This document shows positions 54,832 to 64,000 of a stretch of 64,000 nucleotides of DNA, one piece after another. Numbering within the stretch: the stretch's first letter is position 1; each line of letters starts with the position of its first letter. Source of the DNA: Anoxybacillus tengchongensis (GTDB taxonomy: Bacteria > Bacillota > Bacilli > Bacillales > Anoxybacillaceae). The stretch is from NCBI RefSeq assembly GCF_014201585.1, contig NZ_JACHES010000008.1, forward strand, positions 62,001 to 126,000, given 5' to 3'. The notes under the pieces were generated by a model. It made no database searches and was not told where the DNA came from. It saw only the letters and a program-made list of their open reading frames with translations. Position numbers and translations under genes: made by a program.

Positions 54832-55851
54832 ATGACTCAAGATATAAAAAACTCAGCCGTTATAAAGTGGTTTGTCGATAATGTTATATACGTAGTTTTA
54901 GTACTTCTTGTGGCAGGAATTGTTGTTATATCTCCTGACTTTTTATCGATTACGAACTTAATTAACATACTAAGTCAGTCATCATCACGGATCATTATTG
55001 CACTTGGCGTGGCGGGAATTTTAATTACTGCCGGTACAGATTTGTCGGCAGGAAGAATGGTTGGACTTGCAGCAGTAATTTCTGCTTCTCTTCTACAAGC
55101 ACCAGATTATGCATATAAAATGTACCCTAATTTACCTGAATTGCCTTTATTTATACCTATTTTAATTGCTATGATAGCAACAGGGGTGTTAGGTGCGTTA
55201 AATGGTATTATCGTATCAAAATTTCATGTTCCGCCTTTTATTGCTACGTTAGGGATGATGATCGGGGTGTATGGAATCACGTCTATTTATTTTGATCGTC
55301 CGCCTTATGGAGCCCAACCGATTGGTGGATTAAGTGAAAGTTTTATCAAATTTGCGCAAAGAGGCATCCCTGTTGGTCAATATGAAGTTCCTTACCTTAT
55401 TATTTATGCAGTAGTTGTATCCATTATTATATGGGTTATTTGGAATAAAACAGAGTTAGGGAAAAATATGTATGCAATCGGTGGTAATCCAGAGGCTGCC
55501 AAAGTTTCAGGAGTAAATGTGACGAAAAACCTTATTATTATTTATACAATTGCAGGAATTCTTTATGGTTTTTCTGGAACATTAGAAGCTGGACGAGTAG
55601 GTAGTGCTACAAATAATACTGGAAATATGTACGAATTAGATGCAATCGCAGCTTGTGTAGTGGGAGGAGTTTCACTATCTGGGGGTATCGGGACCGTTTC
55701 GGGTGTAATAGCGGGAGTTTTAATTTTTCAAATTATTAACTACGGTTTGGCCTTTCTTGGGGTAAGTCCATATATCCAATTTATTGTGAAAGGTTTAATA
55801 ATCATTTTAGCTGTAGCATTTGATATGCGTAAGCACGCTAAGAAGAAATAA
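54832..55851 (+). CDS. mglC: Galactose ABC transporter permease MglC
   Basis: A 339-residue membrane permease with about eight to ten helices. Family blocks are VAGILITAGTDLSAGRMVGL (two parts), FIATLGMMIGVYG, and near the C-terminus CVVGGVSLSGGIGTVSGVIAG (two parts), where the ATPase-contact loop lies. AGGAGGATGAGGAG precedes the ATG, 12 bases after mglA. It forms the channel of the MglBAC importer. Codon use in mglBAC is visibly more A/T-ending than in galKET. Confidence 0.94.
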   Translation: MTQDIKNSAVIKWFVDNVIYVVLVLLVAGIVVISPDFLSITNLINILSQSSSRIIIALGVAGILITAGTDLSAGRMVGLAAVISASLLQAPDYAYKMYPNLPELPLFIPILIAMIATGVLGALNGIIVSKFHVPPFIATLGMMIGVYGITSIYFDRPPYGAQPIGGLSESFIKFAQRGIPVGQYEVPYLIIYAVVVSIIIWVIWNKTELGKNMYAIGGNPEAAKVSGVNVTKNLIIIYTIAGILYGFSGTLEAGRVGSATNNTGNMYELDAIAACVVGGVSLSGGIGTVSGVIAGVLIFQIINYGLAFLGVSPYIQFIVKGLIIILAVAFDMRKHAKKK

Positions 55852-55865
55852 TATGGTGAAAAAGT

Positions 55866-55900
55866 AAGGTGTCTCAGTTATACACTGAGGCACTTTTATT
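55866..55900 (+). terminator. Intrinsic terminator after mglC
   Basis: A 10-bp stem GTGTCTCAGT/ACTGAGGCAC (one G-T pair) with loop TATAC, then TTTTATT. It separates mglBAC from the galK operon. Confidence 0.85.
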
Positions 55901-55935
55901 GTACAAGTAAAACGAATTGAAAGAAAAACACTTGT

Positions 55936-55958
55936 TTTTACTAAAAAATTAACTAAAA
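55936..55958. promoter_or_regulatory. Candidate gal operator 2 and promoter of galK operon
   Basis: A 23-bp motif with arms TTTTACTAA and TTAACTAAAA, differing from operator 1 at three positions. It overlaps a possible promoter, TTGTTT (55932-55937), 16 bases, TAAAAT (55954-55959). A further TTTACTAT half-site follows at 55961-55968. Confidence 0.6.
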
Positions 55959-55993
55959 TATTTACTATAAAGGTATTTTAGGGAGTGAGAGTA

Positions 55994-57175
55994 ATGGATA
56001 ATGATTTAATAATGGATTTCATTAATCTTTTTGGCGATAACGATAAAAAACTCTACACCTTCTTCGCCCCAGGTCGTGTGAATTTGATTGGTGAACATAC
56101 AGATTATAACGGGGGATATGTGTTACCTTGTTCATTGCATATCGGAACGTATGCAGTTGCTCGGTTAAATGATGATGGGATTATTCGGCTCTATTCTAAA
56201 AACTTTCATGAAGATGGAATTGTCTCTGTGACAAAAGACGAACTGGCATATGACGAGCGCCATGGATGGGCGAATTATCCGAAAGGGATTATCCAAGCAC
56301 TTATGCCGAAAGGTGCACAAAATGGGATTGACGTCCTATACTATGGCAACATTCCAAACGGGGCGGGGTTGTCTTCGTCTGCGTCGATTGAGCTTGTTAC
56401 TGCCGTCATGTTGAACCATTTGTTTCAACTAAACATCGAGATGTTGGAATTAGTGAAAACGAGTCAACAAGTAGAAAACGAATATATCGGTGTCAATTGC
56501 GGCATTATGGATCAATTTGCGGTTGGAATGGGGAAAGCAGGGCATGCGTTACTACTCGATTGCCAAACGCTTCAATACGAATATTTGCCACTTTCTTTAG
56601 AAGATTATTCGATTGTGATTGCCAATACGAATAAAAAGCGCGGCTTAGCTGACTCAGCATATAACGAGCGACGCGCAACATGTGAACAGGCGCTTGCAAA
56701 ATTAAAGAACTATGTACGTATCCATTCACTCGGGGATTTAACGATTGAGCAGTTTCACAAATATGTGCACGTTCTGTCACCGCTAGAACAAAAACGAGTG
56801 CGGCATGTTGTTTCGGAAAATGAACGGACGAAGCAAGCGGCTTTGGCTTTACGACAAGGAGATTTGCATACATTTGGACAATTGATGCGCCAATCACATG
56901 AATCGTTGCGTGATGATTATGAAGTGACAGGAAAAGAACTAGATACGCTCGTTGAAACGGCATGGAAACATGAAGGTACAATAGGAGCACGTATGACGGG
57001 GGCAGGCTTTGGTGGTTGTACTGTAAATATTGTAAAGGACGATCATATCCCATCATTTATTGAGGAAGTTGGTCGAATGTATGAAATGGAGATCGGCTAT
57101 GCCCCGAGTTTTTACGTAGCGAAAATAGGTGATGGAGCAAAACGGCTTAAAAAAGAAGGAGAGGACATGCAATGA
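55994..57175 (+). CDS. galK: Galactokinase
   Basis: Phosphorylates alpha-D-galactose at C1. The 393-residue GHMP kinase has the galactokinase signature FFAPGRVNLIGEHTDYNGG, the ATP motif GAGLSSSASIEL and C-terminal TGAGFGGCTVNIV. ATG 55994 is chosen with AGGGAG 8 bases upstream; GTG 55985 lies in that site. It overlaps galE by 4 bases (ATGA). First gene of the galK-galE-galT-bgaB-galR operon. Confidence 0.97.
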   Translation: MDNDLIMDFINLFGDNDKKLYTFFAPGRVNLIGEHTDYNGGYVLPCSLHIGTYAVARLNDDGIIRLYSKNFHEDGIVSVTKDELAYDERHGWANYPKGIIQALMPKGAQNGIDVLYYGNIPNGAGLSSSASIELVTAVMLNHLFQLNIEMLELVKTSQQVENEYIGVNCGIMDQFAVGMGKAGHALLLDCQTLQYEYLPLSLEDYSIVIANTNKKRGLADSAYNERRATCEQALAKLKNYVRIHSLGDLTIEQFHKYVHVLSPLEQKRVRHVVSENERTKQAALALRQGDLHTFGQLMRQSHESLRDDYEVTGKELDTLVETAWKHEGTIGARMTGAGFGGCTVNIVKDDHIPSFIEEVGRMYEMEIGYAPSFYVAKIGDGAKRLKKEGEDMQ

Positions 57176-58158
57176 TTCTTATTTGTGGGGGAGCAGGATA
57201 TATTGGGAGTCATGCGGTATATCGTTTCATTGAAAAAGGAGAACAAGTGGTTGTCGTTGACAATTTGCAAACAGGGCATCGAAAAGCTGTTCATCCAGAT
57301 GCGCTTTTTTACGAGGGCGATATTCGTGATCGTCACTTTTTAAGCGACATATTTAAAAAGCATGAAATAGATACCGTGATTCATTTTGCAGCCAACTCGC
57401 TTGTTGGTGAAAGTGTGAAACAGCCGTTAGCTTATTACAATAACAATGTTTATGGGACAGAAGTGTTGCTTGATGTGATGAATGAACATGGTGTAACACA
57501 AATTGTTTTCTCATCAACGGCCGCTGTATATGGAGAACCAAAACAAATTCCTATTCAAGAGGAAGATGAGACAAATCCTGAAAGCCCATACGGTGAAACG
57601 AAACTAGCGATGGAAAAGATGATGAAATGGGTGAGCGTTGCACACGGGATTCGTTATATTTCTTTACGATATTTTAATGTTGCTGGAGCGTACGGAACGA
57701 TGATTGGCGAAGATCATCGTCCAGAAACACATTTAATTCCCCTTATTTTACAAGTACCGTTAGGAAAACGGGAAGAGATTCATATTTTTGGAGATGATTA
57801 CGATACGCATGATGGCACGTGCATTCGTGACTACATTCATGTGTTAGATTTAGTAGATGCTCACATGTTAGCGGTACAAAAACTAAGAAATGGTGGAGAA
57901 AGTGACATATACAATTTAGGGAATGGTAATGGCTTTTCTGTGAAAGAAGTCGTCGAAGCGGCACGGCACGTCACAGGACATTCAATTCCTGCGAAAATCA
58001 TATCGAGACGACCTGGAGATCCTGCGCGTTTAGTCGCTTCATCGGAAAAAGCAAAACGTGAACTCGGGTGGAAACCGATATACACATCCATCGATGAAAT
58101 CGTCGCTTCCGCGTGGGATTGGCATCAAGCGAATCCGAACGGATATGAAGAGGTGTAA
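57172..58158 (+). CDS. galE: UDP-glucose 4-epimerase
   Basis: Interconverts UDP-galactose and UDP-glucose. The 328-residue extended SDR has GGAGYIGSHAVYRFIEKG at the NAD site, FSSTAAVYGEP with the catalytic Ser/Thr, and the Tyr-x3-Lys pair in SPYGETKLAMEKM. It overlaps the galK stop by 4 bases and ends just before galT, so the three Leloir genes are tightly coupled. Confidence 0.97.
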   Translation: MILICGGAGYIGSHAVYRFIEKGEQVVVVDNLQTGHRKAVHPDALFYEGDIRDRHFLSDIFKKHEIDTVIHFAANSLVGESVKQPLAYYNNNVYGTEVLLDVMNEHGVTQIVFSSTAAVYGEPKQIPIQEEDETNPESPYGETKLAMEKMMKWVSVAHGIRYISLRYFNVAGAYGTMIGEDHRPETHLIPLILQVPLGKREEIHIFGDDYDTHDGTCIRDYIHVLDLVDAHMLAVQKLRNGGESDIYNLGNGNGFSVKEVVEAARHVTGHSIPAKIISRRPGDPARLVASSEKAKRELGWKPIYTSIDEIVASAWDWHQANPNGYEEV

Positions 58159-58161
58159 ATG

Positions 58162-59673
58162 ATGGTGAACATTTATGAAGAAATTGAAGCGCTTATTCAA
58201 TATGCGCTCCATCATCGTTTAATAGAACGAGAAGATGTCATTTATACGCGCAATCGTATATTAGCGTTGTTAAAATTGGACGAATGGCAACAAGTTGACA
58301 TGATGCCTTTCTCGAATCGCCCACTTGTGTCCATCTTACAACGTATAATCCATTGGGCTGAAGAACATGGACAGTTTGTTGGAAAAACCGTTACAGATCG
58401 TGATTTATTTGATACAGAAATAATGAATTGTTTTGTGGCGCGTCCATCAACGATCATTCAAACATTTTATGAAAAATACAAAAGCAATAAGCAGGAAGCA
58501 ACAACTTGGTTTTATGAGCTTAGTCAAGCGTCGAATTACATTCGCGTAGACCGAGTGAGGAAGAATAGACGGTGGAAAGCGCGTACGAAATACGGAGATA
58601 TGGATATTACGATTAACTTATCTAAACCTGAAAAAGATCCTCGGGATATTGCCCGCATGAAAGAAACAAAAGAGCAGCATTATCCTACTTGCTTGTTATG
58701 CATCGAAAATGAAGGGTACGCAGGAACAATTCGTCATCCTGCACGGGCGAACCATCGGATCATTCCTGTTGAGTTATGTGGAGAACGTTGGTTTTTTCAA
58801 TATTCACCTTACGTTTATTACAACGAGCATTGCATCGTACTTCGCGATAAGCATGTACCAATGAAAATGGAAAGAAAAACGTTTGAACGGTTGCTTCATT
58901 TTGTCGATCAATTTCCGCATTACTTTATCGGCTCCAATGCGGATTTACCAATTGTAGGCGGATCAATTTTATCACATGATCATTTTCAAGGTGGACAATA
59001 TACATTTGCGATTGAAAAAGCTCCATCTGATTTTACGTTTACATTGCCAGCTTATCCTCATGTACAAATGAGCATTGTTCGTTGGCCGATGTCAGTTATA
59101 CGTATACGTGGAGCAAAGCACGATGTACTACAAGCGAGTGATTTAATTTATAAAGAGTGGCAAACATATAGCGATCCTCAAGTGGATATATATGCACAAA
59201 CAAACGGTGTACCTCACAATACAGTCACGCCCATTGCTCGTCGACGTGGGGAGTTGTACGAGATGGACATCGTGTTAAGAAACAATCGCACATCCACGCA
59301 ACATCCGTACGGTATTTTTCATCCACATGAGGAGTTGCATCATATTAAAAAAGAAAATATCGGTTTAATCGAAGTGATGGGGTTAGCGGTATTGCCTAGT
59401 CGATTAGCGGACGAATTAGAAGGTGTAGCGCTATATTTGAAAAACAAAACAACGAAAGAACAATGGGAACCGTCATTACTGAAACATTGGGAATGGGTGC
59501 AAGACATCATGGAAAGACATTCTGTCATCGATGATGTGCATGAATTATTAAAAGAGGAAGTAGGGAAACGATTTGAGCAAGTGCTCGAGCATGCAGGTGT
59601 ATTTAAACGAACGGAAGAAGGAAAAGAAGCGTTTCATCGGTTTATTCGTCATATTCAAGAACGAAATCACTAA
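58162..59673 (+). CDS. galT: UDP-glucose-hexose-1-phosphate uridylyltransferase (Firmicutes type)
   Basis: Transfers UMP between glucose-1-phosphate and galactose-1-phosphate. The 503-residue protein is the long Firmicutes GalT class rather than the 350-residue E. coli type. Recognisable blocks are CLLCIENEGYAGTIRHPARA, NHRIIPVELCGERWFFQYSPY and GSILSHDHFQGGQYTF, where the histidine cluster of the active site lies (each longer block read in parts). ATG 58162 is taken, 6 bases after AAGAGGTG; ATG 58159 is adjacent. Confidence 0.94.
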   Translation: MVNIYEEIEALIQYALHHRLIEREDVIYTRNRILALLKLDEWQQVDMMPFSNRPLVSILQRIIHWAEEHGQFVGKTVTDRDLFDTEIMNCFVARPSTIIQTFYEKYKSNKQEATTWFYELSQASNYIRVDRVRKNRRWKARTKYGDMDITINLSKPEKDPRDIARMKETKEQHYPTCLLCIENEGYAGTIRHPARANHRIIPVELCGERWFFQYSPYVYYNEHCIVLRDKHVPMKMERKTFERLLHFVDQFPHYFIGSNADLPIVGGSILSHDHFQGGQYTFAIEKAPSDFTFTLPAYPHVQMSIVRWPMSVIRIRGAKHDVLQASDLIYKEWQTYSDPQVDIYAQTNGVPHNTVTPIARRRGELYEMDIVLRNNRTSTQHPYGIFHPHEELHHIKKENIGLIEVMGLAVLPSRLADELEGVALYLKNKTTKEQWEPSLLKHWEWVQDIMERHSVIDDVHELLKEEVGKRFEQVLEHAGVFKRTEEGKEAFHRFIRHIQERNH

Positions 59674-59690
59674 AGATGGGGGAGAGAAAC

Positions 59691-61634
59691 GTGTATATCG
59701 GAGTGGACTACTATCCGGAATATTGGCCAAAAGAAATGATTGAAGAAGATATTCAAGGAATAAAAGCGCTTGGAGCTAACATCGTTCGCATCGGGGAATT
59801 TTCTTGGCACTTAATGGAACAAACAGAAGGAAATGTGGACTTCTCTTTTTTTGATGAAATAGTAAAAAGGTTGAAAGAAAACGGGCTTTCCATTATGTTT
59901 GGTACGCCGACAGCGACATTTCCTGCCTGGTTAGCAAAAAAACACCCAGATATTTTATCAAAAGACGAATATGGACGTACTCGTGTTTTTGGAGGACGAA
60001 GACAATATTGTTTTAACTCGAAAACATATCGCTTATATGCAGCAAATATAACGGAACAGCTTGTTACACATTACAAAGATGAGGAAGCGATCGTTGCTTG
60101 GCAAATCGATAATGAATTTGGACATGAAGGAAGTGACATGTGTTATTGTGAACAGTGTCATCGTGAGTTTCAACAATTTTTGCAAGAAAAATATAAGCAC
60201 ATTGATGCGTTAAACGAAGCGTACGGAACAATTTTTTGGGGACAGACGTATAACGATTTTTCAGAAATTCCAATGCCAACAAAAACAATCACAACGCATA
60301 ATCCGTCTTTGCAGCTAGATTGGGCTCGTTTTCGTTCGTTTTCCGTCAATCGTTTTGCTCATGAAATGACAAACATTGTGAAAAAACATAAAGGATCACA
60401 TCAGCAAGTAACGACAAACGTATCTGGCGGATTTTTTTACAAATGGTTTGACCATGAAGAAAATGTGCGCCACATGGACTTCGTGTCTTATGATAACTAT
60501 CCGGTATGGGGAGGGCTAGACGAGCCAATTTCTCCTGCAGCGATTGCGATGAGCCACGATTTCAATCGTGGGTTGCTCGGGAAAAATTATTGGATTGTTG
60601 AAGAACTGATGGGAGCGCAAGGGCATGAAATGATTGGATATTTACCGCGACCGAATCAAGCAAAAATGTGGTCGTATCAGGCGTTCGCTCACGGATGTAC
60701 GAATATGTTATATTTTAGTTGGCGCGGAATGGATCGAGGAGCAGAGCAATTTTGTTATGGGATTGTAGATCATAGTAATATACGCGGAAGAAAATATAAA
60801 GAAGTACAATCTGTTTTTTCACATGTTCCGAAATTTGAACATGTGTTACAATCGCCTATTCAAGCAGATATAGCTGTCTTATATGATTACGACAATATTT
60901 GGTCGTGGCGCTTTCAGCCACAAAGCAAGGCGTTTGATTTTACAACGGAACTTCTTCGGTTATATGAGCCGTTTTATCGTTTAAACGCAAACATTGACGT
61001 CATTCCTGTGTCGCGTGATTTTTCAACATATAAAGTACTCCTCGTTCCAGTGTTACAAATCATCGATGAAACATTAGCCGAAAAATTGAAAACGTTTGCC
61101 CGATCTGGTGGGACGATTATATTTTCTTTCCGAACAGGATTAAAAAACAAACAAAACAACATCCATTTTAAACATATATTACCTGCATATGTGAGTGACC
61201 TTGTCGGTGCGTATATTCACGAAGTGGAATCGCTTGCACATCGTCATGTTTCGATTGTTGGTGAGGGGCGATGGAAAGGTCGAAAAGCGATGTGTTCCGT
61301 TTGGCGCGACTTGCTTGAGCCGACAACAGCCAACGTGTTATATCGATATGACGATCCATTTTATCCACTTGCTGCGATAACAGAAAATCAATATGGTGAT
61401 GGGAACGTGTATTATATTGGTGGTGGAATAGACCGCCATGTTCTTGATGATCTCGCCAAAGACATTGTGCAAAAACATCACATATGGCATGTACAAAGTG
61501 ACGAGGGTGTCGAAGTATATCGACGTGTATGTGATGATGGCGAGTATATGTTCGTCCTAAATCATACAGATCAAGAAAAACAATTTCGCGATTTGATTCT
61601 CAAACCGTATGATAGTCAAATTGTTAAAATTTAG
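59691..61634 (+). CDS. bgaB: Beta-galactosidase, GH42 family
   Basis: A 647-residue intracellular (no signal peptide) beta-galactosidase of glycoside hydrolase family 42. The start YIGVDYYPEYWP is typical. The acid/base glutamate is E142 in IDNEFG, and the nucleophile is E304 or E305 in IVEELMGAQ. Cysteines C107, C151, C153 and C156 (CYCEQC) match the GH42 zinc site. The trimerisation and beta-sandwich domains follow. GTG 59691, 6 bases after GGGGGAG, is preferred over ATG 59676, which has no ribosome site. Substrate may be lactose or galacto-oligosaccharides. Confidence 0.95.
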   Translation: MYIGVDYYPEYWPKEMIEEDIQGIKALGANIVRIGEFSWHLMEQTEGNVDFSFFDEIVKRLKENGLSIMFGTPTATFPAWLAKKHPDILSKDEYGRTRVFGGRRQYCFNSKTYRLYAANITEQLVTHYKDEEAIVAWQIDNEFGHEGSDMCYCEQCHREFQQFLQEKYKHIDALNEAYGTIFWGQTYNDFSEIPMPTKTITTHNPSLQLDWARFRSFSVNRFAHEMTNIVKKHKGSHQQVTTNVSGGFFYKWFDHEENVRHMDFVSYDNYPVWGGLDEPISPAAIAMSHDFNRGLLGKNYWIVEELMGAQGHEMIGYLPRPNQAKMWSYQAFAHGCTNMLYFSWRGMDRGAEQFCYGIVDHSNIRGRKYKEVQSVFSHVPKFEHVLQSPIQADIAVLYDYDNIWSWRFQPQSKAFDFTTELLRLYEPFYRLNANIDVIPVSRDFSTYKVLLVPVLQIIDETLAEKLKTFARSGGTIIFSFRTGLKNKQNNIHFKHILPAYVSDLVGAYIHEVESLAHRHVSIVGEGRWKGRKAMCSVWRDLLEPTTANVLYRYDDPFYPLAAITENQYGDGNVYYIGGGIDRHVLDDLAKDIVQKHHIWHVQSDEGVEVYRRVCDDGEYMFVLNHTDQEKQFRDLILKPYDSQIVKI

Positions 61635-62703
<1,069 letters not shown>

Positions 62704-62730
62704 GATATTAGTAAAAAGGAGTACAAAAAC

Positions 62731-63783
62731 ATGAAGCTTGTACAAGAGCGACGAACAGAAATCAACGGTCACCCGATCATCGCATTTACGCTTGCAAATG
62801 ATCATGGAATGGAGATCACTTGTTTAAACTACGGTTGTATGATTACAAGCATACTTGTTCCTGATAAAAATGGAAACTATGAAAATGTCGTTTTGGCATT
62901 TGATGAATTTTCTTCTTATTTGACAAACCGTCCATACTTAGGAACTGTCATCGGGAGGGTAGCGGGAAGGATAAAAAATAGTTGTTTTGAATTAAATAGG
63001 AAAAAATATAAGCTATATGAAAATGAAAACAAAAACCATCTACATGGTGGAAAGAAAGGCTTTCATCATGTTATTTGGCAAGCAGCAGGATTCTCAAAAA
63101 AAGAAGAAGTCGGTGTACGTTTTTTACATCGAAGTGTTGATGGAGAAGAAGGATATCCAGGAAATGTTGATGTACAAGTCACATATACGTTAAATAATCA
63201 AAATGAGCTCATCATTTCTTACCATGCCATTTCAGATCAAGACACTCCGCTTACATTAACAAATCATACGTACTTTAATTTAAGCGGTAACGCACAAAGA
63301 GATATTTTGCAACATGAATTGAAAATAAAAAGTGATCGATTTTTACCATTAGATCACGAATTTATCCCGACTGGAGAAATAAAGGATGTAGCGGGTACAC
63401 CTTTTGATTTGCGTCAAGGGAAAACGCTAAAAGAAGTCATCAATTCAACAGATCCGCAAATTTGTTTCGTCGGGCACGGATATGACCATCCATTCGTGTT
63501 AAATGCTCATTATGAGGAAGAAATCGTCTTGTTCGATCCGAAAAGCGGACGGACATTAGTAGTCGAAACAGACGAACCAGGGGTCGTAGTATACACAGGA
63601 AATCATCTTCCTAATGGAGAAAAGATGAACGGTGTACTTTCGAGAAAATATTTAGGCATTTGTTTAGAAACACAAGCGTTACCAGATGCGGTACATCATC
63701 CACATTTTCCGTCTTGCATTTTGCGAGCAGGAGAAGTGTATTCATCGACGACAAAATATGCATTTCGTGTGTCATATGAATAG
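62731..63783 (+). CDS. galM: Aldose 1-epimerase (mutarotase)
   Basis: Converts beta- to alpha-galactose, which GalK needs. The 350-residue beta-sandwich protein has NYGCMITSILVPD, NRPYLGTVIGRVAGRI, the NHLHGGKKGFH block with the first active His, the second His in TLTNHTYFNLSG and the catalytic Glu in CLETQALPDAVHHP. AAAAGGAG precedes the ATG. The galR terminator lies upstream, so it may depend on readthrough or a weak own promoter; a half-operator TTAGTAAAA is at 62708-62716. Confidence 0.95.
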   Translation: MKLVQERRTEINGHPIIAFTLANDHGMEITCLNYGCMITSILVPDKNGNYENVVLAFDEFSSYLTNRPYLGTVIGRVAGRIKNSCFELNRKKYKLYENENKNHLHGGKKGFHHVIWQAAGFSKKEEVGVRFLHRSVDGEEGYPGNVDVQVTYTLNNQNELIISYHAISDQDTPLTLTNHTYFNLSGNAQRDILQHELKIKSDRFLPLDHEFIPTGEIKDVAGTPFDLRQGKTLKEVINSTDPQICFVGHGYDHPFVLNAHYEEEIVLFDPKSGRTLVVETDEPGVVVYTGNHLPNGEKMNGVLSRKYLGICLETQALPDAVHHPHFPSCILRAGEVYSSTTKYAFRVSYE

Positions 63784-63796
63784 GGGCGACAATGTG

Positions 63797-63829
63797 AAAA
63801 TAGCCTTCAACGCGAAGGCTATTTTTTTA
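63797..63829. terminator. Bidirectional terminator between galM and sspI
   Basis: A 12-bp stem AAAATAGCCTTC/GAAGGCTATTTT with loop AACGC, then T-run. It overlaps the sspI stop codon on the minus strand. Confidence 0.9.
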
Positions 63830-64000
63830 CGGCTTCTTCTAATGTGGCAAGCATTGATTGTTTTTGTTCCTCTGTTGCGTGATTCCATAACGCTTCAAAT
63901 AAAACGCCAAGACCAGGTAAATATTTTTCTTCGCCTTGTTGAATCGCATCAACGATCGTATGCTCAAGCTGGTCTTTTGAGCTGTTTGCGACGTTTGCCA
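63819..64000 (-). CDS. sspI: Small acid-soluble spore protein SspI (3' part)
   Basis: Sixty residues from the right edge to TAG at 63819-63821; the N-terminus lies beyond the window. The sequence [20 protein letters not shown] followed by [20 protein letters not shown] matches SspI, a minor spore core protein of about 70 residues made late in sporulation. Only some ten N-terminal residues should be missing. It marks the conserved flank to the right of the inserted gal cluster. Confidence 0.9.
   Translation of the reverse strand, partial: ANVANSSKDQLEHTIVDAIQQGEEKYLPGLGVLFEALWNHATEEQKQSMLATLEEAVKK

Noticed and set aside
56505-57056. 183-residue open frame on the minus strand inside galK
   Set aside because: Antisense to a conserved galK with no ribosome site and implausible His/Leu-rich composition.

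Overview
The window looks like a chromosomal segment of a moderately AT-rich thermophilic Bacillaceae, most likely Anoxybacillus or a close Geobacillus/Parageobacillus relative. The reasons are strong Shine-Dalgarno sites, many GTG/TTG starts, proteins very close to Bacillus subtilis and Geobacillus stearothermophilus (Icd, Mdh, PhoP, IF3, YtoI, GapB), and a gene order that follows the B. subtilis ytdI-ackA-argGH-dnaE-accDA-pfkA-pyk-citZ-icd-mdh-phoPR-polA-gapB-dnaBI-thrS-infC block. The genus is an inference from protein resemblance, not from a marker gene.

Layout. 1-1354: end of a branched-chain-amino-acid-type ABC ATPase and a PaaK-like ligase with degenerate motifs. 1376-6727: NAD kinase, ytfI-ytfJ, tpx, ytxK, ackA and an unknown gene. 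6822-9455: argGH behind two ARG boxes. 9468-16493: stress, peptidase, hydrolase and sporulation genes (uspA, ytkK, M24 peptidase, ytkL, ytoI, ytpI, nrnA, ytrHI). 16607-26621: dnaE, malic enzyme, a FadR-type regulator, accDA, pfkA-pyk. 26667-35514: fxsA, ytvI, ytwI, the TCA genes citZ-icd-mdh, a MaoC-like protein, phoPR. 35709-42231: polA-mutM-ytaF-coaE, gapB and speD. 42307-50153: an unknown gene, nrdR-dnaB-dnaI, ytxC, thrS with a T-box, and infC-rpmI-rplT with an L20-type leader. 50214-51843: a dUTPase-like protein and the M42 peptidase ysdC.

52000-63783 is the one clearly accessory block: a galactose/beta-galactoside cluster of mglBAC (ABC import), galK-galE-galT (Leloir pathway), a GH42 beta-galactosidase, a LacI-type regulator and galM. 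It sits between ysdC and sspI, whose 3' end closes the window. Both of its main transcription units carry nearly the same 23-bp AT-rich operator-like motif at their promoters, probably bound by the cluster's own regulator, and mglBAC also has a CcpA-like site.

Much of the useful signal is regulatory: cre sites at ackA, citZ and mglB, a CcpN site pair at gapB, ARG boxes at argG, a FadR-type palindrome before the malic enzyme, a T-box, an L20 leader, and a possibly structured speD leader. Together they show central carbon flux being switched between glycolysis (pfkA, pyk, ackA) and gluconeogenesis/TCA (gapB, ytsJ, citZ). I see no CRISPR array, prophage, insertion sequence, tRNA or rRNA gene, and no convincing wholly new multi-gene system. 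The best candidates for something undescribed are the speD leader, the gal operator family, the malic-enzyme/GntR/accDA unit and the PaaK-like protein.
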